Source of the DNA: Dongshaea marina
GTDB lineage: Bacteria > Pseudomonadota > Gammaproteobacteria > Enterobacterales > Aeromonadaceae
Length of the DNA stretch: 64,000 nucleotides
NCBI RefSeq assembly: GCF_003072645.1
Contig: NZ_CP028897.1
Span: 2,183,658 to 2,247,657 of the forward strand
Direction of reading: 5' to 3'
The notes under the pieces: model-generated
Database searches by the model: none
What the model saw: only the letters and a program-made list of their open reading frames with translations
What the model was told of the DNA's origin: nothing
Shown here: one piece after another, positions 10,231 to 18,751 of the stretch
How the letters are laid out: each line of letters starts with the position of its first letter
Numbering within the stretch: the first letter of the stretch is position 1
Made by a program: the position numbers and the translations under genes

Positions 10231-10800
10231 TTGTTGTTTAAATATAGAACTGGTCTTATTAAGTTGGTGTTCGGGGTGATGCTTGCATGCTCTATGGTTA
10301 ACTATTGCTATGCAGGTTGTAAGGATGATTATGGACATACTAACCTTGATGTATATCTCAAGAGCCAAATTCCAGATGGCGGTGGCCCAATCTATATAAA
10401 ATATATTCATTCACATAAGATAGGTTACTTTAATTACGTCAATCCAGATTATAAAAAAGGTGATACTATAGCAATTTATCCCGGAGAGACCTTGCACATC
10501 CAGATAAAACCAGCTATTAGGTTAACGGGTGTTATGTGTGGCAGGCCTCATGGGATGTTCACAAATGATGATCGGGATGAAGTAAATTTTAAAATTGGTT
10601 TTGATAAAAACAATTTGGCTCAGGACTTTAACCTCCATGCGGTTAGTGAGCGAGAGCTGGGGGCTTTTATCTACTCGGCGAATGTGGAGCACACGGTCGG
10701 GGCTACCCCGTTTGGCTCTATGGGTAAAGCGATTAATCGATATAGAAATGAATATACGAACGGTGTGTTAAGCCAGGTGGTACTTTATAAGCTTAATTGA
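10231..10800 (+). CDS. Secreted protein of unknown function
   Basis: 189 residues from a TTG start; a stop codon lies just upstream in frame, and GAGAG sits a suitable distance before the TTG. The next in-frame ATG, at 10279, would cut into the signal peptide. The N terminus (LIKLVFGVMLACSMVNYCYA) is a Sec signal sequence. The mature part has several cysteines and predicted beta strands and matches no family I recognise. Coding DNA is AT-rich relative to its neighbours, pointing to horizontal acquisition. It is monocistronic, with a shared bidirectional terminator against the convergent operon. Confidence 0.65.
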   Translation: MLFKYRTGLIKLVFGVMLACSMVNYCYAGCKDDYGHTNLDVYLKSQIPDGGGPIYIKYIHSHKIGYFNYVNPDYKKGDTIAIYPGETLHIQIKPAIRLTGVMCGRPHGMFTNDDRDEVNFKIGFDKNNLAQDFNLHAVSERELGAFIYSANVEHTVGATPFGSMGKAINRYRNEYTNGVLSQVVLYKLN

Positions 10801-10829
10801 TCCAGAATCTAAACGGGGAAATTGAGTAT

Positions 10830-10850
10830 TGAGGCGGAATATCCGCCTCA
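10830..10850. terminator. Bidirectional terminator hairpin
   Basis: A perfect 7-bp stem, GAGGCGG paired with CCGCCTC around AATAT, lies between convergent genes. It can serve both the secreted-protein gene and the catabolic operon. Confidence 0.7.
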
Positions 10851-10856
10851 TTCGAA

Positions 10857-11972
10857 TTAAACCCGATACATCTCAATGACCTCAGGGTTGAGCTCAATGC
10901 CCAAGCCCGGGGTATCCGGTACCCGGACATAACCATTTTCAAAGGGCAGGCGATTACTGACCAGCTCGGTAAACAGTGGGCTGGAGCTTTGAGAGTACTC
11001 CATCAGGCTGGCATGCTCGCAGGCCGCCAGAAAATGCACCGATGCAGCCAGCAGGATCCCGGTACTAAATCCATGGGGGATCAGCTCACAGCCGTAGAGT
11101 TGGGCCAGATCATAGATCTTTTTCATTTCACTGATCCCGCCGCAGCGGGTGATATCCGGCTGGATGATATCGACCCCGGATTGCTCCAGGAAATCCCTGA
11201 ATTCGTAGCGGGTGGTGAGGGATTCACCTCCGGCCAGTTTGCAGTCGATTTTTCGGGACAATTTGGCATACCCTCTCAGGTCATCGGCCAGAACCGGCTC
11301 TTCGACCCAGTTTAGGTTAAACTCGGCTAATCGCTGACACATCTTAGCGCTGTGGCTGGAGGTTCGCCACTTGGAAGCCAGATCGATCTGCAGTTCGATC
11401 TCATCGCCAATCGCTTCACGGATATGACGCACGATCTGATAGTCGAGCTCGGGATCATCACCAAAGACCCCGCCACCGAATTTAAGGCTGAGGAACCCCT
11501 GATTTACCAGATCTGAGGCGATCTTCCGGTTTTCCTCGGGGATTGCACTGGGAATGAAGGTCCCATAGGCCGGGATGCTTTCCCGGTATTTCCCTCCCAG
11601 CAGGGTGTGGACCGGCACTCCATAGAATTTTCCAGCAATATCCCATAGCGCGATATCTAAGGCACTAATGGCGTGGATCCCTGCGCCGCGCCGCCCCATG
11701 TAGTTCGAGGCCCAGTACATTTTGTTCCACAGTCGCTCGATCTCCAGAGGATTCTCACCTATCAGTAACTCTTTGAGCCCATAGCAATAGAGGTTGGAAT
11801 TTTTAGTTTCAATACAGGCTTTGATCACCTCAGGAGAGCTGTCAGCCTCGCCAATGCCGGTGATCCCCACATCGGTATGGATCTGGACAATGACTGCATC
11901 TTCTCCCCATTCGCAACTTTGATCGGTTGGGCAGGCTCTCAGGCAGATCACTTCAACATCGGTAATTTTCAT
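10857..11972 (-). CDS. Enolase-superfamily (mandelate racemase/muconate lactonizing-type) dehydratase
   Basis: About 371 residues from ATG 11972, which has GAGGT five bases upstream; an ATG four codons earlier lacks one. The N-terminal capping domain carries MGRRGAGIHAISALDIALWD, the barrel carries the Lys region LSLKFGGG, the metal-ligand series (Asp in LQIDLAS, Glu in WVEEPV, Glu in LAGGES) and a late His (LIPHGFSTG), the usual dehydration/epimerisation machinery. The family acts on acid sugars through an enolate intermediate. It is the last gene of the operon with a UxaA-type dehydratase and an EamA transporter, so a sugar-acid substrate is likely. Which acid cannot be told from sequence alone. 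Confidence 0.83.
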   Translation of the reverse strand: MKITDVEVICLRACPTDQSCEWGEDAVIVQIHTDVGITGIGEADSSPEVIKACIETKNSNLYCYGLKELLIGENPLEIERLWNKMYWASNYMGRRGAGIHAISALDIALWDIAGKFYGVPVHTLLGGKYRESIPAYGTFIPSAIPEENRKIASDLVNQGFLSLKFGGGVFGDDPELDYQIVRHIREAIGDEIELQIDLASKWRTSSHSAKMCQRLAEFNLNWVEEPVLADDLRGYAKLSRKIDCKLAGGESLTTRYEFRDFLEQSGVDIIQPDITRCGGISEMKKIYDLAQLYGCELIPHGFSTGILLAASVHFLAACEHASLMEYSQSSSPLFTELVSNRLPFENGYVRVPDTPGLGIELNPEVIEMYRV

Positions 11973-12002
11973 CTTGTACCTCATCTACATGTTGAGCAGG
12001 GG

Positions 12003-12935
12003 TTAGGAAACCGCTTGTGCGGAAGAAAGACGCAGCTTGATTTTGATCTTTTCCCAGCTCATATCGAACAGGAACAGGGAGACAATCACCAGAAAAACGC
12101 CGAAGGTTTTTTGTAGGGTAAAGCTTTCACCCAACATGAAAATTGACAGCAGGAAGGCCGACAGGGGGATCAGGTTTTGCACCATGTTGGCACGGTTGAC
12201 CCCGGCTAATTTCAGGGAGTTAAAGTAGAGCACATAAGCCAGACCGGAGCAGACCAGACCCAGCATCAGAGTGCAGAAGATGTAGTATCCATTGCCAAAG
12301 GCGATCCAGACCTGGGAGAGAGACTGGTGTCCGAAAGGTAGAACCAGCAGCAGGGCAATGGTGGCAAACAGGAACTGGTAGAGCATGGTGGAGAGACCAT
12401 CGTAGCGATCGGCAAATTTTTTGTTAATAAAGCAGGAGATAATGAACCCCATTACGCCAATCAACATATAGAGATGGCCAATGTTGAGCCCTGAGAACTT
12501 ATTGCTGGGATCAAAGGCGATACAGAAGGCGCCGAAAAACGAGAGAATGACCGCAAAAAACTGAATCGTAGTCGGGATCTTGCGGTAGATGGGGATACTC
12601 ACCAGCAGGGTGAAGATGGGGATCATCCCGTTGATAACCCCGACCTCTGAGGCTGAGATATACTTAAGCGCCAGCAGGGAGGTGTAGAAAAAAATGGCCT
12701 GTGCAGCAATTCCGGAAATTGCCATCAGTGGAATATCTTTGAGGCGCAACCAGCAGCGATTTTTGGTAAACATAAAGACGATGGCCAGTCCAAGGGTTGC
12801 CAGGGTGTAGCGGACAATGGCAAAGATTACGGGATCCATCTTATCGGCTAACACCGCCGAAAATGGGAAGGATGCACCCCATACCACGGCGCAAAATATC
12901 GCCATCAATAAGCCGGAGGTTTCTGCACGGGTCAT
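12003..12935 (-). CDS. EamA/DMT-family inner-membrane transporter
   Basis: 310 residues with about ten hydrophobic segments in two similar halves, as expected of two EamA repeats. The first begins near LLMAIFCAVVWGASFPFSAVLAD-type sequence and the second near residue 150 (MLIGVMGFIISCFI). AAGGAT lies eight bases before the ATG. It sits between the enolase-superfamily and UxaA-like genes in one operon and most probably moves the operon's substrate or a product. EamA proteins are often exporters, so direction is open. Confidence 0.85.
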   Translation of the reverse strand: MTRAETSGLLMAIFCAVVWGASFPFSAVLADKMDPVIFAIVRYTLATLGLAIVFMFTKNRCWLRLKDIPLMAISGIAAQAIFFYTSLLALKYISASEVGVINGMIPIFTLLVSIPIYRKIPTTIQFFAVILSFFGAFCIAFDPSNKFSGLNIGHLYMLIGVMGFIISCFINKKFADRYDGLSTMLYQFLFATIALLLVLPFGHQSLSQVWIAFGNGYYIFCTLMLGLVCSGLAYVLYFNSLKLAGVNRANMVQNLIPLSAFLLSIFMLGESFTLQKTFGVFLVIVSLFLFDMSWEKIKIKLRLSSAQAVS

Positions 12936-13001
12936 TGTTTTTATCCTTATTATGGGGTGGCCAATCAGGCCACCCGAGATGATTGAGTCAAAAGAAATTT
13001 T

Positions 13002-14174
13002 TTAAACTTCGATACACAAGGTTTTTTCGAGGCGCCGATCTTTTTGATACAAAGAGCAGGTTGAGAAACCAACCCCCTCCAGTTGTGTTGGTTCACCATT
13101 GGCGACGGCCTCTATCTTGGTGAGGATCTTATCTGCAACGCTGTTGATCCCCTCTTCGGCACGCATGATGCCGGTGGCATCAATATCTATATCTTCATTG
13201 ATGAGTTGCTGGTTTCCACTGACCCGAATGACCGGCACGATCGGGTTATTGAACCCGGCGCCTCCCGTGGTCCAGACGATGAGCTGGGCACCAAGGGCCG
13301 CAAAGTGCATTCCCGAGCTGCCACACAGGTGGGTCACCTCCGACAGATACATGCCAGGGGCCTTGGGCTTTTCATGGTGGTTGTGATTGATCCGTAGCAG
13401 ATCCTGGATGGGGCGAGTGCCTGTCTTATGCAGGGCGCCAATGGATTTCTCTTCGAGAGTGGTGAGTCCGCCCACGCTATTGCCGATACTCATGGTCTCA
13501 ACGTCGGCTCCCGGAATGTGCCAACGCTTTTCCTCTTCGGCGATTAGCAGCTCAATCTTATCGGCAACCTCAGGAGTCACGGCACGCTTGCGTAGCAGCT
13601 CCTCACAGCCGATGAGCTCAATCAACTCACCGGCAACCGCGCTGCCACCGGCATCGATCCATTGATCGATGGCGGCTCCAACACTAGGATTTGAGGCAAT
13701 CCCTGAGCTGGTATCGGACCCTCCACACTTGATTCCGATCAGCAGCTTGGAGATAGGTGCCGTGGTTCTTTGCTGACGGTTGGCATACTCCTGAAGCTCT
13801 TTGGCCAGAGCAATTCCTTCCCGGACCGTGCTGCGGGTGCCTTTGTGCTTCATGCAGGTGAGGGCATGAGCGGGTTTACCCGCAGCGAGAATCGGTTCGA
13901 TGATAATCTGCGGATCTATGCTGCCACACCCCATTGCCAATACCAGGGCGCCCGCAACATTGGGGTTGAGTGCCGTATGGATCATGGTATTGATCATCTC
14001 TTCATTGCCGGCATACATACAGGTGTTGTAATTGGTGACTATGGTGGCCTGATCCAGGGTCTGTGCGATGGAGCGGGCGATCCCTTCGGCACATTCATCA
14101 ACCACCAAAAGCAGGATCTGGTTGCGGATCCCGACTGAGCCATCCGGGCGGAGATAGCCTTGAAATGTATTCAT
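13002..14174 (-). CDS. UxaA-family hydro-lyase, large subunit
   Basis: About 390 residues from ATG 14174 (MNTFQGYLRPDG), which has GAGGT five bases upstream; the longer open frame back to 14294 overlaps the small-subunit gene and is spurious. Signatures of the altronate/galactarate dehydratase C-terminal domain are present: GYLRPDGSVGIRN, GIKCGGSDTSSGIASNP and HLCGSSGMHF. The family eliminates water (or sulfite, in sulfolactate sulfo-lyase SuyB) from hydroxy acids using Fe or Fe-S. The N-terminal SAF domain is encoded separately one base upstream, the SuyA/SuyB-like split form. Substrate candidates are an altronate-like sugar acid or a sulfonate. Confidence 0.82.
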   Translation of the reverse strand: MNTFQGYLRPDGSVGIRNQILLLVVDECAEGIARSIAQTLDQATIVTNYNTCMYAGNEEMINTMIHTALNPNVAGALVLAMGCGSIDPQIIIEPILAAGKPAHALTCMKHKGTRSTVREGIALAKELQEYANRQQRTTAPISKLLIGIKCGGSDTSSGIASNPSVGAAIDQWIDAGGSAVAGELIELIGCEELLRKRAVTPEVADKIELLIAEEEKRWHIPGADVETMSIGNSVGGLTTLEEKSIGALHKTGTRPIQDLLRINHNHHEKPKAPGMYLSEVTHLCGSSGMHFAALGAQLIVWTTGGAGFNNPIVPVIRVSGNQQLINEDIDIDATGIMRAEEGINSVADKILTKIEAVANGEPTQLEGVGFSTCSLYQKDRRLEKTLCIEV

Positions 14175-14175
14175 G

Positions 14176-14508
14176 TTATACCTCGATCTGCATCTGATGG
14201 ATGATTTCATTGATGATGTTGTGTGGAATATCCAGGCGGTCACTTCGTACATTCTGAACATGAACCAGATCGCCCTGAGGGATGAAGCTGACACTCCGGC
14301 CGACCGGGCAATTAGCCTTGATAATTGGGCTCTGCTCCGGAATCGGCTTCAGGGCAATTTTATTTCCGAACGGGATCGCCTGACGGGCCGTCAGGGTGCT
14401 GAGCAGATGGTTCTCTGCCGAGAAGATCGCAACTTCATCTCCCTTAGGAAGATCACTTAACAGGGTGGCGACATTATCTGAAGCGGATAACTGGATCGCT
14501 TTGAGCAT
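14176..14508 (-). CDS. UxaA-family hydro-lyase, small (SAF-domain) subunit
   Basis: 110 residues forming the SAF domain normally found at the N terminus of one-piece altronate/galactarate dehydratases: MLKAIQLSASDNVATLL, then IPFGNKIALKPI, PIIKANCPVG and DLVHVQNV. It is the first gene of the operon and ends one base before the large subunit, so the two form a heteromeric enzyme. GGAGAG precedes the ATG. The split is like SuyA/SuyB, and is natural here because both parts have their own start and ribosome site; unlike the frameshifted genes elsewhere, no base change is needed. Confidence 0.82.
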   Translation of the reverse strand: MLKAIQLSASDNVATLLSDLPKGDEVAIFSAENHLLSTLTARQAIPFGNKIALKPIPEQSPIIKANCPVGRSVSFIPQGDLVHVQNVRSDRLDIPHNIINEIIHQMQIEV

Positions 14509-14834
14509 ATTCTCTCCGATTGATTATTGTCGATTGTCGGACAATTTGCATGTTAGGGCTGTTTTGGAATTATTTATTGATCCAGATCAATTTCCGCTAT
14601 TGGAAAGTGACTTCATCCCTGAAACTGTGAGCTTCACCACAACGCAGTTGCGCCATGTGAGCTGATTGAGTCCACCTTCGGGTGTCCGGGATCTTGGCTG
14701 TCGTGGGGCAGTCGCTTCTGAGTGTTTGGCTCTGTGTTATGATGCTTGCGCAGGGAGTGCTGAGCACGCTGTTGTATCCACCTGGGCTATTTGGCCGGGG
14801 TCGTGTTATTGATGGAAGTGAATACTGAGCAAAG
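14509..14834. other. Divergent control region of the catabolic operon
   Basis: 326 bases between the operon and its GntR-type regulator. Besides the palindromic operator at 14533-14545, I find no gene. Promoters for both directions must lie here; I could not assign -35/-10 pairs with confidence. Confidence 0.5.
14533..14545. promoter_or_regulatory. Predicted GntR/FCD operator
   Basis: ATTGTC-G-GACAAT is a perfect 13-bp palindrome. Its core TTGTCGGACAA fits the FCD-type GntR consensus (T.GT...AC.A). It lies 25 bases upstream of the operon's first ATG, where bound repressor would block transcription, and faces the divergent regulator gene. Confidence 0.72.
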
Positions 14835-15476
14835 ATGAAAATTAATAAGCAGAGTCTGGAAGAGCAGGTAACCCAGTACCTGAGGCAAAAAATTGTGGAC
14901 GGTGAGATCCACCTGGGGGAGAAAATAGTGGAGAGTGCGCTCGCGAAGGAGCTTGATCTCTCGCGGAGCACCATCAGGATGGCGCTAAATTCATTGGCCC
15001 ATGAGGGGCTGGTGATCCAAAAGCCCTACGCGGGTTGGCAGGTGTTTACCCTGGAGGAAGCGGATCTTTGGGAGCTTTATCACATGCGGGTTGCTCTGGA
15101 GCGCCAGGCTGCCGAAATGGCTGCAGAAAAGGCGACTGCGGAGGATAAACGTAAACTCAGGGAGACTCTCACTCGATTCTGTGAGCTGTGTGAGGCGGCA
15201 CCTACCGATCGTAAGGGGATCAGTCAGGCGGATTTTGAACTGCATGAGTTGATTGTTGAGATCAGTGGCAGTCGCCGGCTGTATAAGATCTATCATCAGA
15301 TCTCGAATCAGCTTCGGGCCTACATCAGCATGACCCATCACGATTATGACCTGTCTCAGAGTGGTCTCTCTCATCGGGCGATGGTGGATGCTATCTGTGA
15401 GGGGGAGATTGAGATCGCAGGCCAGGAGGCCACCGCCAATATCACCACCTTTACCGAACTCAGAGATAAGCTCTGA
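14835..15476 (+). CDS. GntR-family regulator, FCD domain
   Basis: 213 residues. The winged helix is N-terminal (YLRQKIVDGEIHLGEKI, then ELDLSRSTIRMALNSLAHEGLV), followed by a helical FCD ligand domain from about residue 75. The FCD metal/ligand residues are suggested by the D-x-x-x-H in DFELHELI and H in LSHRAMVDAI. It is divergent from the dehydratase operon with a matching palindrome between, so it most likely represses that operon until the sugar acid or an intermediate binds. Confidence 0.9.
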   Translation: MKINKQSLEEQVTQYLRQKIVDGEIHLGEKIVESALAKELDLSRSTIRMALNSLAHEGLVIQKPYAGWQVFTLEEADLWELYHMRVALERQAAEMAAEKATAEDKRKLRETLTRFCELCEAAPTDRKGISQADFELHELIVEISGSRRLYKIYHQISNQLRAYISMTHHDYDLSQSGLSHRAMVDAICEGEIEIAGQEATANITTFTELRDKL

Positions 15477-15577
15477 AGGGCAGATTCCTGAGGGAGTGTG
15501 ACACACTCAGGCCCTGTTGCTGTGACTCATTTTGAACCACATCTGAAACAGCATCAGGGCCTGAAATCCCCTGGTCA

Positions 15578-16057
15578 TTATGAGCCAAATCCGATCAGGC
15601 ACCATAACAGCATTGGCATGAGTAACCCGTAGTAGAAGGGATACCCAGCGCTACCCGCTGAAAAATTTTTGTGACAGATCATATCCTTGACGTGGCCAAT
15701 TACACATCCCCAGCTCCAGACTGAGGCAGCAACCGCGGTGGCCAGCCAGAAACTTCCGGTGTACCAGCTACAGAGGATCCCGAGAGTCGCGATCGCCAGG
15801 TTGGCGATCCCCACTTCAAATTGAAAGGGGTTACCCTTAGGCCAGCCAATATACTCGGCAATTTGATCGCCCAGCAGCAGATGACCTATGGCAAATCCGA
15901 CAAACTGATAGCCGACCCCGTAGAGTAACAGATTAAACAGCAGAAGCTGTTGCCAGTCAGCCGTCCCCTGGCTTATGAGATCTGCAATGGTGAAAATGCA
16001 GACCAGCAATGCAGGGATCGCGATCCCATATTTCATAAAGAGCTTTTTCAGAATCAT
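15578..16057 (-). CDS. DUF6790-like small membrane protein
   Basis: 159 residues with four to five hydrophobic helices. Conserved-looking stretches are GYQFVGFAIGHLLLGDQIAEYIGWPKGNPFQFEVG and, near the end, GCVIGHVKDM, which match a family of bacterial inner-membrane proteins of unknown function. GAGAGAAAGG precedes the ATG. It is monocistronic. A hairpin (GAGTGTGACACACTC) lies downstream at about 15496-15510. No role can be assigned. Confidence 0.65.
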   Translation of the reverse strand: MILKKLFMKYGIAIPALLVCIFTIADLISQGTADWQQLLLFNLLLYGVGYQFVGFAIGHLLLGDQIAEYIGWPKGNPFQFEVGIANLAIATLGILCSWYTGSFWLATAVAASVWSWGCVIGHVKDMICHKNFSAGSAGYPFYYGLLMPMLLWCLIGFGS

Positions 16058-16115
16058 CCTTTCTCTCCACTAAACTATCCTGTATCACCCATGGGGTGCT
16101 GCCGAGCTGGGTTAT

Positions 16116-16637
16116 TCAGGGAGTCTGAATGGCCTTGATCCGCGCCTTGCCGCTTGGGGCAACCATCAACAGGGCGATGCCTCCACTCCTGAGCTGCTTT
16201 TCCAGGGCGAGTGCCTTTTGTTTGGGTGCAAAGTAGGCTTCGATACCATAGCGGATCCGGACATAGCCTTGCTTGTTGCGGAAAAAACGAGCCTGCTCAA
16301 CCCGGCCCCGAAGAAAAATACCACGACTCGGTTGGGTCACTGATGCCGTTGAAAACTGGTAAAGGCCGTCGGCTCCTTTGCTTAACAGCACATAGACCAG
16401 GGCTCCCTTATGCAGGGCCGCCGGATTGGAAAATGCTGAACGTGGGATCCGTGAAAATTCATAACCAAGGCGGGCATAGTTGCCGCGAAACAGTGAGCGG
16501 GGATCGACGGGAATCGTCTTGACCTCAATCGGCGAGCCCGTCCACAGGGGAAGGGCCGCCTGCAGCACCATACCGATCAGAACCAGCAGCTGAAAAGTGA
16601 TGGCCAACAGGATTGCGAAAGTCACTTTGCTTTTCAT
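16116..16637 (-). CDS. GDYXXLXY-domain membrane-anchored protein
   Basis: 173 residues with one N-terminal membrane helix (FAILLAITFQLLVLIGMVLQ) and a periplasmic beta domain that carries the family signature as RGNYARLGY (GDYxxLxY, with Asn for Asp) after VDPRSLF. The gene overlaps the upstream DUF2157 gene as ATGA, the standard pairing for these two families. Biochemical role unknown; the two proteins presumably work together in the envelope. Confidence 0.8.
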   Translation of the reverse strand: MKSKVTFAILLAITFQLLVLIGMVLQAALPLWTGSPIEVKTIPVDPRSLFRGNYARLGYEFSRIPRSAFSNPAALHKGALVYVLLSKGADGLYQFSTASVTQPSRGIFLRGRVEQARFFRNKQGYVRIRYGIEAYFAPKQKALALEKQLRSGGIALLMVAPSGKARIKAIQTP

Positions 16638-17941
16638 CGCGCCTCCTTGCGAGCCTTATAAAATCGCCAGTACCGGGCGGCCCCTAACAAGATGGCGGCA
16701 AAGACGATGAAGAGAATGGCTCCTCCTGTGTAATCACCGATGAGATCGATATAGCGCATCAGGGCCGTGAGTAAAATAGTGACGACACCGAGGAAAAAGT
16801 AGTGAGAGATGGCACGATGGATCCCCTGAATGATCAGATAGACTCCCCAGAGGATCAGCAGCAGGTTATAGAGTAGCTGAAAGTAGATGGCGTGGGAGTC
16901 GTGATGGGTTAACAGCAGTGCTGCCACGGACAGTAGATAGCACACAAGAATCAGCAGCAGGGGAAATAAGCGCTTAGAGAAGATAGCCAGACCCAAACTT
17001 AGCACCGACAGTAATCCTGCTATGAATGACATCGAGAGCTGATGTTTCCAGTGAGCCCGGATAAGTTCCTCCCAGGGCGATTCAAAGCTCAGCACAAACA
17101 TTAAAATGAGGGCGCCCCGCAGGCTCCATAGAGAGATAAATGCGGCATAATCTTTGGCTTTCGCTGAACCGGAGCGATTCAGCCAGAGGCTCAGAGCATA
17201 GGCCACTATGCCCAATCCGACCCCCAGGATCACCTGCTCAGCATGAACATCCAGTCGATAGCCCGGACTCCAGTATTCACTCAGGCTCAGCTCAAGCCAG
17301 AGGAACAGACCTATCATAAAACAAAAGAGTAGCAGCAGACTGGGCTTACCCTTGTAGAGGATCCACAGGGCAGCTCCCAGGAAAAGGATAAAGAGTGGCG
17401 GGTAGAAACCGTAACTTGCTTCCAGGATCATCCAGATCAGGGCCAGTAGCAGAGACTGCAGGGCAAGCCAGTGATTGTTGAGTAACAGCGCAAAGGGAAG
17501 ACAACCCAGGGCCCACCAGAACACACCGTCCGGCATGTGCTCTCCCAGATGATAGATCTGGGCGATCAGAATAATGGATGCGCCATAAAGCATGTTTGCA
17601 AACAGGAACAGGGTGACAGCGTATTGGGCATAGCCTCGTAAGTACTTCCTAAAAGCAAAGCCGTGAGCCGTCAGGGTGATCAGGAGTAATCCGGCCATCC
17701 GCACTGCTCTTGGAATTTGCTCCCAGTTTGCCCCGATGAGTGTGATGGCGGCCAGAGCGATAAACAGGTAGCCCAGGGTGAGCAACAGGTAATAGCCCAG
17801 GCTTCGCTGGCCTCTGCCCTGGTAGTCAATCCCATATTGAGCACAGATCTGCTCGGCCTGATCGGGGGTGATGATCTCTTGCCCGACCCAGCCGCGGACT
17901 TCGCGAGCAAGATCGTTTTTAAACAGTCGAATAAGGCGCAT
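16634..17941 (-). CDS. DUF2157 multi-spanning membrane protein
   Basis: 435 residues. A short cytoplasmic N-terminal domain (LAREVRGWVGQEIITPDQAEQI) precedes about twelve hydrophobic helices, starting with LGYYLLLTLGYLFIALAAIT, the DUF2157 pattern. Translationally coupled to the GDYXXLXY gene by a 4-base overlap. Function unknown. Confidence 0.82.
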   Translation of the reverse strand: MRLIRLFKNDLAREVRGWVGQEIITPDQAEQICAQYGIDYQGRGQRSLGYYLLLTLGYLFIALAAITLIGANWEQIPRAVRMAGLLLITLTAHGFAFRKYLRGYAQYAVTLFLFANMLYGASIILIAQIYHLGEHMPDGVFWWALGCLPFALLLNNHWLALQSLLLALIWMILEASYGFYPPLFILFLGAALWILYKGKPSLLLLFCFMIGLFLWLELSLSEYWSPGYRLDVHAEQVILGVGLGIVAYALSLWLNRSGSAKAKDYAAFISLWSLRGALILMFVLSFESPWEELIRAHWKHQLSMSFIAGLLSVLSLGLAIFSKRLFPLLLILVCYLLSVAALLLTHHDSHAIYFQLLYNLLLILWGVYLIIQGIHRAISHYFFLGVVTILLTALMRYIDLIGDYTGGAILFIVFAAILLGAARYWRFYKARKEAR

Positions 17942-18110
17942 CCGTATCTCTCAGCTCAGAAGATGAATAAAGCAGGGAGTATCGGATTCAAGTGTAGCTA
18001 TATCTGGGGCGCTTTTCCAAGTCATACAACAACTCATGGAGGCAGACTTTGCTAGTGCTGACTGAGGCCGAACTCCAAAAAATTCGGAGCTTATAAGCTA
18101 ACAAAAGAGG

Positions 18111-18545
18111 TTACTTATAAAGGCTAAATTTTTTAGTGAATTCACCCAGCTCCAGGGTGTCACCAAAAAGGCAGATCCCATAGTATTCAAGCTCAGCCTC
18201 AGCGGTGTTGGAAGTTATCTGCTGTTGGGCCACAGAGCCACCCTCAACCATGGTGTGGGTGAAGTCTGTGAACTTGATGCCACGAGCCTGAGCTTCCTGG
18301 CGGGCTTTGCGGATCTGGTTTGAGTTATTCGCCCTGAGAACGATGAAGGGGTAATGGGATAAGCTGGGATGCAGCTCGCCATCAGCGTCCCGGTAGTCGA
18401 CGAAGCAGGCTTCATCCTCGGGGCTGAGTTGAGCACTCAAGCCTGATGCCAGGTGTCCCAGCACATTGAAAAGACGCCCTGGCTCAACCTTTTTGTTTAA
18501 AATCGCGATAAAGCGTTTTTGGGTTTCATCTGTAGGCTCTGGCAT
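18111..18545 (-). CDS. DUF2000-family protein
   Basis: 144 residues, soluble. The pattern KRFIAILNKKVEPGRLFNVLGHL, YPFIVLRANNSNQIRKARQEA and FTHTMVEGGS places it in DUF2000, which shares a fold with peptidyl-tRNA hydrolase 2 but has no established activity. GGAAGGAT precedes the ATG. It is a single gene divergent from miaE. Confidence 0.8.
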   Translation of the reverse strand: MPEPTDETQKRFIAILNKKVEPGRLFNVLGHLASGLSAQLSPEDEACFVDYRDADGELHPSLSHYPFIVLRANNSNQIRKARQEAQARGIKFTDFTHTMVEGGSVAQQQITSNTAEAELEYYGICLFGDTLELGEFTKKFSLYK

Positions 18546-18751
18546 CGTTATCCTTCCGTTGAAATGGTTTTATCTGGAGCCCTCAAGAGTAGCAGGCTGA
18601 AGTGCCAGCACAAATTGCTTTTTATCGTCAGTGGGGTTGCATTGCCAGCACAGTGCTGCAGGGGCAACAGCTTCTCGCAAGGGTTGTGGTAAAATCTCTG
18701 GCATCTTTGACTGTCCGGAAAACCGGCCAAGGGACGAAAGTCGTAAAGTAT

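Noticed and set aside
14174-14176. Reading the UxaA small and large subunits as one frameshifted gene
   Set aside because: Each has its own start and Shine-Dalgarno and the split form is known (SuyA/SuyB-like), unlike the G-run breaks elsewhere.
14175-14294. N-terminal extension of the UxaA-like large subunit
   Set aside because: It lies inside the small-subunit gene and lacks a ribosome site; ATG 14174 has a good one.
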